Source: a virus. Taken from it: a DNA stretch of 21,735 nt. A program made the position numbers and the translations under genes. The stretch covers positions 1 to 21,735 of the IMG/VR virus record IMGVR_UViG_3300037245_003121, one strand, 5' to 3'. The notes below the pieces were generated by a model. That model made no database searches and had not been told where the DNA came from. It saw only the letters and a program-made list of their open reading frames with translations. Below, in pieces: positions 15,116-20,755 of this stretch (positions are counted from its first letter, which is position 1; the number at the start of each line of letters is the position of its first letter).

Positions 15116-17946
15116 GGTTTGGTATATCCTGGGTCCAGAACCAATCGGCGACTGGTGGACCGAATGTAGGGTTGTTGTGTGAGGTCAGCATGGGCGGGCT
15201 TGCCTTTGCAATCAAGCACCAAGTTGCCCACGTAGAATCCCGTCTCTTGCCCCAGTCGTCCGGTTGGATACATCTCGGGCAAGTCCTGGCTTACACGACG
15301 GATAGTCCAGTAGCCTTGCCCACGCGAGTCGTCGGCCGGGCACGCCTTGTGGAACTGGTTGAAGAACTCTTGCCACTTGAGGACCTTCCCAGGCCAGTAG
15401 GTACAACGCTCTTCAAGGAAGAGGTCCAACGCGGACTTCTGGAACTCTTCGTATCGTTCCTTGCCGGCCGTGTTGATGTAGGGCACCCGCAGACGGCCCT
15501 CCGGTTCGGGAAGCTCCATGTCCACCAGGGTCCGCATGAAGTGGGGCGACTCCTGTTCAAGCCGCTGGTTCAACACCGCCTGAGGCACCTCCACCGCGCT
15601 GGTGAACGCTGGGACGAACAGCATGGTGATCCGTGTGTCCCCGACCTGCGCGAGACACGCATCGCGGTCGTTGGAGCACTGGATGAAGTGGAGCGTGTTC
15701 CGCTGACGGTACACGTCCATTCGCATCCGGCGGATGGCAATGTAATCGCTGGTCGTCCAGTCCTTCATGCGAGCCCGAGCCAGCCCGAAGTTCTTCGCCC
15801 GAGGGTTGATCTCTTCGATGACCGCCAACACAGCGTTGCTCAGTTCACCATTGAAGTCGTTGTCGCTCCGCAGCGCGTTGCTAGCCGGAATCACACCGGC
15901 TGTCATCAGCCGGGCGATCGACATGTGGAGCGTGCTTTTCCCACAGTTCTCGGGACCATGCAGGAACAGGTAGGGCAGCTTGTCGAAGGGGTGTCGCAGC
16001 AAACAGGCGATCCACATTTGGAGGTACTGCCGGCCGGTCTTGATGCCATGCTTCACCGCCCAAGCATGCTCTTTCAGAGGCACGTTGAGGTCAGCACTGA
16101 CATGGTCAAGCACCATGTCCCAGTGTGGGTGTTTGGGGATTTCATCGATCTCAAGGTCCGCCGGCTGGTGCCGCCACTGGGCTGCATTCAAGTTCCATTG
16201 CCGGCCGCCCGGGTACTCGGGGTGGAAGGGCATATTGACAAGCTGCCAGGACCCCATCACGGCCATGCCGAGGATGTCGTCCAGTTCCTTCCCCTTGAGT
16301 TGGGATTTCTGGCCGAGGGCCAGACGGGCGTTGGTCGATGACTGCCGGACCCATCGCCCCGAGTCATCGTGGATACTCCACCCAGCGTCCTCGTCGGCCG
16401 TGGACTTCAGGGCACGGAGAATATGGTCCCACTGGACTGACGATGCCTCAGGGTCGCCCGCTTTGATGTCCACGCCCTTGATGACCCGCTCCCACCAGCC
16501 GCCGCGCTTCTCGACCCAGCCCCGGCCGGGATGGTTTTCCTCCTTCTCGGCTTTCATCCAGAGAACGACGCGACCTTGCTTGGTCGTCCGAATCTGTGAC
16601 TGCCGGTGGCCGTAGGCTTCCATGTTTAGTGTAATGTCCGTCCCAACCAGATTGAGACACCGCTTGGACTCGGTCATGCTTTGAAACACAAAGTTGCCCT
16701 CCCCGGTCTCGGCCCCGCCCGACATTTGGGCGGCGAGTTCCAGGGTGGGCTTCCGATCGAACAAGCAAGTGGTCCAGCCACGGCCATCTTGTGACCACGC
16801 TTCGTGCTCGACGATACCTGGGCTGAATCGGAAGACCTTGAAACCCTTCCCGGGAAGTGGGAACATGAAACAGTTCGGCGTCCCCGGATCGTTGCCTTCG
16901 GAGTTGGTCGCAAAGAAGCCATCGAACTTACCGACGTTGTCTTCCATGAGTCGCTTCAAACCGCAAGTGTGGGTCTGGAACAGCTTGTAATCATTATGCC
17001 AGACCGTGGAGATTCCCTCGCGGTCCGCCAAGTCGATCAGGTCGTCGATCACCGTTTTGTGATGATCGGTCATCTTGATGATGGGCCGACTACTAGCAAG
17101 CTGATCCAAGTCGTCTGCGTGCTCGTCGTCAACGCCCTGGACGCGCACCTTCGATCGGCGTTTGGTGACCACTTCCACATTGTCCCGCCAGTTGTCGGGG
17201 AGCATATCGAGGGTGAGAATCTTGGTGGCCGCCTGTGTCTGTTCGAGACCACGGTTCTCTTTGGTCACGGCCCGGTGCCAGACCCACATATTGCCGCCAC
17301 AGCAGTCGATCGCTGACGCGAAGTCGAACCCAGCGTGTTGGGACATGAGACCGAGCACACACCGGGCGAGCGCGGCATGCACGGTGTGGTTCTCGGTCGG
17401 GATGCCCGCTTCCTCTGGATCGTCGGCGTCAGTGAAGTACACGTAGAGGTGGATACCACCTCCCCGAGTGGAGAGGCGGGATTCCACCCAGGGGATACGG
17501 CTAGCTTCTTCCTGGATGGCAATCAACTCTTCCTGACTGACCCCGACGCCCTTGGCGTGTCCCGTGATGCTGTCGAAGTCGAACGCCACCCACTTGGATC
17601 GCTTCTCTTTCCAGTTCCACCCCGTCATGCCGATGGCTTCCGCGTAACCGTCGTGCGACGGGACTTGGTCGGGTAATGATGGCCCAAGGGGGAACTTCAG
17701 TTCGTAGTCGCTCCACTGAGGCGTGTCGGTCATTGCTCCCCGGGGAATCCGAATGTGCCAGTATTTGTGGTGGCCGTCACTCCATGTGTTGCGGGCGTCG
17801 GCGACCGGTTCGCCCCGCCCGGCCGAGACATTCACCTGGACTTCCATGGAGGGCGTGTAACGCACCAGGGTGTCAGGGTTGTTTACAAGGTTGTGTTTTG
17901 CTTGGTACTGGAAGAGGTTACGGATGCACGTTGTGACTCTGGGCAT
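15112..17946 (-). CDS. Archaeo-eukaryotic primase-helicase fusion
   Basis: 944 residues from ATG 17946, with AGGGA nine bases upstream. TTG 17979 would add 11 residues and has AGGAGG eight bases ahead, but that AGGAGG abuts the -10 box and would lie upstream of the expected transcript start, so ATG is preferred. The N-terminal 250 residues fit a Prim-Pol/AEP domain: WVAFDFDSITGH with D123 and D125 as metal ligands, and STRGGGIHLYVYF (about 159-171) with the sxH-type histidine. The C-terminal part is an AAA+/SF3-like helicase: GPENCGKST Walker A at about 664-672, AVLAVIEEIN Walker B about 45 residues later, and LHFIQCSND as sensor 1. It resembles D5/DUF5906-type phage helicases. It should prime and unwind DNA at the phage fork. 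It is the first gene of a six-gene chain driven from 17994-18022. Confidence 0.85.
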   Translation of the reverse strand: MPRVTTCIRNLFQYQAKHNLVNNPDTLVRYTPSMEVQVNVSAGRGEPVADARNTWSDGHHKYWHIRIPRGAMTDTPQWSDYELKFPLGPSLPDQVPSHDGYAEAIGMTGWNWKEKRSKWVAFDFDSITGHAKGVGVSQEELIAIQEEASRIPWVESRLSTRGGGIHLYVYFTDADDPEEAGIPTENHTVHAALARCVLGLMSQHAGFDFASAIDCCGGNMWVWHRAVTKENRGLEQTQAATKILTLDMLPDNWRDNVEVVTKRRSKVRVQGVDDEHADDLDQLASSRPIIKMTDHHKTVIDDLIDLADREGISTVWHNDYKLFQTHTCGLKRLMEDNVGKFDGFFATNSEGNDPGTPNCFMFPLPGKGFKVFRFSPGIVEHEAWSQDGRGWTTCLFDRKPTLELAAQMSGGAETGEGNFVFQSMTESKRCLNLVGTDITLNMEAYGHRQSQIRTTKQGRVVLWMKAEKEENHPGRGWVEKRGGWWERVIKGVDIKAGDPEASSVQWDHILRALKSTADEDAGWSIHDDSGRWVRQSSTNARLALGQKSQLKGKELDDILGMAVMGSWQLVNMPFHPEYPGGRQWNLNAAQWRHQPADLEIDEIPKHPHWDMVLDHVSADLNVPLKEHAWAVKHGIKTGRQYLQMWIACLLRHPFDKLPYLFLHGPENCGKSTLHMSIARLMTAGVIPASNALRSDNDFNGELSNAVLAVIEEINPRAKNFGLARARMKDWTTSDYIAIRRMRMDVYRQRNTLHFIQCSNDRDACLAQVGDTRITMLFVPAFTSAVEVPQAVLNQRLEQESPHFMRTLVDMELPEPEGRLRVPYINTAGKERYEEFQKSALDLFLEERCTYWPGKVLKWQEFFNQFHKACPADDSRGQGYWTIRRVSQDLPEMYPTGRLGQETGFYVGNLVLDCKGKPAHADLTQQPYIRSTSRRLVLDPGYTKP

Positions 17947-17993
17947 AGGTGAGTTTCCCTGGTGAGGGTGCGAAGTCAACTGTCGTCCCTCCT

Positions 17994-18022
17994 ATTCTAC
18001 ACCAGAGTGGTAGTCTTGTCAA
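17994..18022 (-). promoter_or_regulatory. Sigma70-type promoter for the replication operon
   Basis: On the minus strand, TTGACA (18022-18017), a 17-nt spacer and TAGAAT (17999-17994). The expected transcript start is near 17987, which leaves about 40 bases of leader before ATG 17946. Confidence 0.8.
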
Positions 18023-18060
18023 CGTGGGTTATGTACCGGTAGGCACCTAGTGTACTTATC

Positions 18061-18138
18061 CTTACTTTACGCTATAGTAATACGTGTAATTTGAAACACG
18101 TTTTAGAAAACAACATGGACTATAGGGCCTAAAGTAAG
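18061..18138. repeat. Nested inverted repeat in the divergent control region
   Basis: The outer arms CTTACTTTA (18061-18069) and TAAAGTAAG (18130-18138) pair over 9 bases. The next arms CTATAGT (18072-18078) and ACTATAG (18119-18125) pair over 7 bases. Thus 16 base pairs form, separated by a 2/4-base internal loop. Inside, ACGTGT (18082-18087) and ACACGT (18096-18101) form a further 6-bp arm pair with an 8-base spacer. The element lies between the minus promoter and the plus promoter, next to parB. It may be an operator, a ParB-like binding site, or a folding origin element. Confidence 0.7.
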
Positions 18139-18200
18139 CGCCAAAGGACTTAGCCTCCTGGGTACTCGCTCTGAAAACCCCGAGAAAATAGGCATATTTC

Positions 18201-18230
18201 TTGAGAATTTGCTCCCAAACTGTGTATACT
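18201..18230 (+). promoter_or_regulatory. Promoter for the parB-like gene, giving a near-leaderless transcript
   Basis: TTGAGA (18201-18206), 18-nt spacer, TATACT (18225-18230). A start seven bases after the -10 falls at about 18237, only two bases before the ATG. No Shine-Dalgarno sequence is visible before that ATG. Confidence 0.6.
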
Positions 18231-18238
18231 GGTAGTAG

Positions 18239-19156
18239 ATGGACATCGCCCGCGACATTCCCCTGAACGACGTTGCCCCCGCCCCGGTACTACTCCGCGC
18301 GGTCAACGAACTCTCCATGGCCTACCTCAGTATGGTGGTAGAGCTTCGTAACGACGGGCACCTCCTCAACGCGATCCTCGTCCGCCCGATCGAGGGAGGT
18401 TACGAAGTGGTCGATGGGATGTACCGTTGGACGGCGGCACATGAGGCCAAATTGACGACAATACAATGTGTCGTCCGTGTGATGACAGACGAAGAAGTTG
18501 TTATCAAACAGATACAAGCCAACGCCTCGCGGAAGGACACCGACCCCATCGAGTTCGCTCGCCACTTGGAGCGACTCCGAAAGCTACATGGCGACGACTG
18601 CACGCTTGTGAAGTTGGCCAACCTTGTGGACAAGCCGCGATCCTGGGTCAGTGAGATGCTCCAACTGAACCACCTGATCCTGATGGCCAAGGAGGCTGTC
18701 CGGCGGGGAGAGATCACCGTGGGCAACGCGAAGCTCCTCGCCAAATTGAAGCCCCACCTTCAACAACCTTACATCCGTGACGCAAAGCTCCTGCCGACGA
18801 AAGAGTTCCGGCGGGTGGTCGCCCGCGCGGTCAATGACTACCGGGAGGCTCTCAAGAGCGGCCGGATGTCCGCTTACTATGGCGGCGAGGCCCGCCCTTT
18901 CTGTCGGGGAACAACTGAGGTCTTGACCGAGTTGGACAGTTGGCCCAACGCCGGCCACATGATCTTCAAACACGGGTGCAAGACACCTCTGGATGGCTGG
19001 AAGCTGGCCGTGCAGTGGGTAATGAGCATGGACCCCGATTCCATTGAAGCCCGCCACAAGCGGGTCCAGCAACAAGAGATGACCACCCTGGAACGGCAAA
19101 CCGCCAGAGAGGAGGCCCGAGAAAAAGCAAAGGTTGACAAACCGGCAATACCCTAG
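18239..19156 (+). CDS. ParB/Spo0J-like DNA-binding protein
   Basis: 305 residues. ATG 18239 gives MDIARDIPLNDVAPAPVLLR, the first strand of a ParB N-terminal domain, so the start fits even without a ribosome binding site. Residues 28-75 continue with YLSMVVELRNDG, ILVRPIEGGYEVVDGMYRWT and AAHEAKLTTIQCVV, with DGMYRWTAA at the site of the ParB box II (normally GERRxxA). Residues about 87-115 hold IQANASRKDTDPIEFARHL, and 122-146 form a helix-turn-helix (TLVKLANLVDKPRSWVSEML). The C-terminus is a charged helix that may dimerise. ParB proteins bind a specific DNA site and some hydrolyse CTP. No ParA partner is seen, so a regulatory or replication role is as likely as partition. The nested repeat just upstream is the obvious candidate target. 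Confidence 0.82.
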   Translation: MDIARDIPLNDVAPAPVLLRAVNELSMAYLSMVVELRNDGHLLNAILVRPIEGGYEVVDGMYRWTAAHEAKLTTIQCVVRVMTDEEVVIKQIQANASRKDTDPIEFARHLERLRKLHGDDCTLVKLANLVDKPRSWVSEMLQLNHLILMAKEAVRRGEITVGNAKLLAKLKPHLQQPYIRDAKLLPTKEFRRVVARAVNDYREALKSGRMSAYYGGEARPFCRGTTEVLTELDSWPNAGHMIFKHGCKTPLDGWKLAVQWVMSMDPDSIEARHKRVQQQEMTTLERQTAREEAREKAKVDKPAIP

Positions 19157-19162
19157 TATCAT
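19134..19162 (+). promoter_or_regulatory. Sigma70-type promoter inside the end of parB
   Basis: TTGACA (19134-19139), 17-nt spacer, TATCAT (19157-19162). It overlaps the parB stop and would drive the gene starting at 19209. Confidence 0.75.
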
Positions 19163-19208
19163 GTACTAAGACTGAACGATTCCTACTGAAACACCGGAGT
19201 GCAAACAC

Positions 19209-19946
19209 ATGTCGAAAGTTTCTTCTACTGATCTGATTCCTGCTGACTTGCTTGAGAGCCTGCCTGCCCAGATGGGCAATGACGACGACTTCAAGGACCT
19301 GTCCCAATCGACGGACTTCCTGCGGCGCCTGCAATTGGTCTCCAAGGGCAAGTATGTTGACAGCCGGAAAGTCGGGCCGGGCAACTACGCTGTCATCCTT
19401 GACAGTGACAACGCTCAGGACCTTGGCGACAAGATTGACATCTTGGTTCTCGCTCGGCGGCCCAAGGCTCTCGATATGAGCGACATCGAGCAAGTCATCG
19501 TATCCTACGACAACAAGTCCGACCTCTTCGTTGACATCGCCGCCCGATCCGGCGTGAAGGATTCTGGCTGCCAATACGGCGTGTCCTTCCTGGTGATCGA
19601 ACGCAGCACCGGCGGCCTCTATGAGTTCTTCTGTGGCTCCATTAGCCTGAGGAAGGAAATCCCGACCCTCAGTGCTTACATGTCCCTCTCTGCGGCGCAG
19701 ATCGAAGCCCGTGGCTTGAAGGAAGTGGAGCCTCACGGCCCGCTGCCCTTGACGCTCGGGTCGAAGAACGTCCGGAAGAAGAACTATTCCTGGTTCGTGC
19801 CAGTCCCGCAGTCATGCTCGACGCCATTCACGGCTGGGCAGGTGCCCAACGCCGATGCCCTTCGCAAAGAGATGGAGCGATTCGTCAATCCGCCGAAGGA
19901 TGAGACCACGGTGGTGCCGACGGACGACAAACGTCGCCCCCGCTAA
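19209..19946 (+). CDS. Conserved phage protein of unknown function
   Basis: 245 residues; GGAG lies about nine bases before the ATG. I recognise the layout from uncultivated phage genomes but know no assigned function. Landmarks are DFLRRLQLVSKGKYVDS (N-terminal third), KVGPGNYAVILDS, IDILVLARRPKALDMSDIEQ, CQYGVSFLVIERSTGGLYEF with an FCGSISLRKE continuation, and PHGPLPLTLGSKNVRKKNYS followed by WFVPVPQSCSTPF. The C-terminal 30 residues are charged and probably disordered. It is soluble, with no signal or membrane segment. A dedicated strong promoter suggests abundant early expression, as for a single-stranded DNA-binding or recombination accessory protein, but no such motif is proven. Confidence 0.75.
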   Translation: MSKVSSTDLIPADLLESLPAQMGNDDDFKDLSQSTDFLRRLQLVSKGKYVDSRKVGPGNYAVILDSDNAQDLGDKIDILVLARRPKALDMSDIEQVIVSYDNKSDLFVDIAARSGVKDSGCQYGVSFLVIERSTGGLYEFFCGSISLRKEIPTLSAYMSLSAAQIEARGLKEVEPHGPLPLTLGSKNVRKKNYSWFVPVPQSCSTPFTAGQVPNADALRKEMERFVNPPKDETTVVPTDDKRRPR

Positions 19947-20002
19947 CAGGTCCAATGTCCTGGCTCAGTCAGATATTCTGGCTGGGTCGGGACGCTTTTG
20001 AC

Positions 20003-20031
20003 TTGACAACCTCGCTTTTGTATGGTAAGCT
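20003..20031 (+). promoter_or_regulatory. Putative promoter for the small membrane-anchored protein
   Basis: TTGACA (20003-20008) followed after 17 bases by TAAGCT (20026-20031). The -35 is perfect but the -10 is weak. It lies 39 bases before the ATG at 20070. Confidence 0.5.
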
Positions 20032-20069
20032 TGTAAGGACTACTTGTTTACACCTCTTGGGAGATTGCT

Positions 20070-20564
20070 ATGAAGTTTGGTGACCTGCTGGTTCGCGTAC
20101 TTTTGGTACTCGGGTGGATCGTGGTTGGGCTAATGTGGGGACAACTAACCCCACACCTGGACGCCGCCGACCTGGAACCCATCGAGATTGAAGTCGTCCA
20201 AGGTCCTGAATCATTTGTGACCTTCGATGCGTGGATGCAACACTTGCAAACGGTCAACCAAATCGAAGTGGCGCCTGCAAAGACGCCCAAGCTCATCGAG
20301 AAGCCCGTTGCCCTCATGGACCCCTACTTCGCCAAGAAGCATCTCCGAGGCGATGCGTGGGCAGCTTGGGCCATCCGATACAACGAACGTGCCAGAGAGG
20401 TTGGGACAGGTCAACGAATTGAAGAGGTCATTCGGGGGACCACGACCCGTATCGAATCCAATCACGGCAATGTGACGATTACAACGACGCCCCGACTTAC
20501 CCGTAAAAGATATACTGGTGGAACACGGACGATCTATAATCCGTATTGCCCGCCCCGGGAATAG
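20070..20564 (+). CDS. Membrane-anchored small protein, unknown
   Basis: 164 residues; GGGAG lies seven bases before the ATG. Residues about 5-26 (DLLVRVLLVLGWIVVGLMWG) form a signal anchor or uncleaved signal peptide. The remaining approximately 135 residues are predicted outside the cytoplasm, with an acidic/amphipathic first half (EPIEIEVVQGPESFVTFDAW), a Trp/Ala helix (GDAWAAWAIRYNERAREVG) and a Thr/Arg-rich C-terminus (ITTTPRLTRKRYTGGTRTIY). No catalytic motif, lipobox or lysis signature is visible. The gene has its own promoter-like sequence and its stop lies in the loop of a GC-rich hairpin. It could be a superinfection-exclusion, envelope or lysis-associated protein; no specific function is supported. 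Confidence 0.65.
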   Translation: MKFGDLLVRVLLVLGWIVVGLMWGQLTPHLDAADLEPIEIEVVQGPESFVTFDAWMQHLQTVNQIEVAPAKTPKLIEKPVALMDPYFAKKHLRGDAWAAWAIRYNERAREVGTGQRIEEVIRGTTTRIESNHGNVTITTTPRLTRKRYTGGTRTIYNPYCPPRE

Positions 20565-20581
20565 CTTCTTGGGGCGGGCAA
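20546..20581 (+). terminator. GC-rich hairpin spanning the gene end, possible terminator
   Basis: An 11-bp perfect stem TTGCCCGCCCC (20546-20556) with GGGGCGGGCAA (20571-20581) and a 14-nt loop containing the TAG stop (20562-20564). No T-tract follows, so it may be a transcript-end stabilising or attenuating structure rather than a classical terminator. Confidence 0.4.
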
Positions 20582-20680
20582 GTACAACCGTGCTGTTAGG
20601 TTGTGTTGCCGACAAAGTGATTCTGGAGGTTGCGTCGTTGCATACCCAAATGTCCAACACGACTCTTTGAATGAACGTAG

Positions 20681-20732
20681 GGCCACCTTGTGGTAAACAC
20701 AGGGTGGCCTCTGCATTGACTAGCTTCTTTTT
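20681..20732 (+). terminator. Strong hairpin in the gap before the repetitive virion gene
   Basis: A 12-bp stem with one G-U pair, GGCCACCTTGTG (20681-20692) and CACAGGGTGGCC (20698-20709), encloses a 5-nt GTAAA loop. A run of five T residues comes 18 bases later (20728-20732). It could be a terminator for the upstream unit or a structured leader for the gene at 20756. The remaining part of the approximately 190-bp gap (20565-20755) shows only a weak TTGACT box at 20716 and the AGGAG site. Confidence 0.45.
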
Positions 20733-20755
20733 ACCTTCCTTACAGGAGAAACATC

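Noticed and set aside
15172-16341. Plus-strand open frame of 389 codons opposite the primase-helicase
   Set aside because: Lies antisense to Walker A and Walker B coding sequence of a clear helicase; no independent support.
17980-18238. Possible tRNA or small RNA gene in the divergent gap
   Set aside because: No cloverleaf with T-loop consensus was seen; the pairing present is better described as a nested inverted repeat with promoters on both sides.
18966-19736. Minus-strand open frame of 256 codons across the parB end and the next gene
   Set aside because: Crosses two well-supported plus-strand genes and their promoter; no ribosome binding site or motif.
19947-20002. Intrinsic terminator after the conserved unknown gene
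   Set aside because: The CTGGCT-type repeats do not form a convincing inverted stem, and no T-tract follows a stem.
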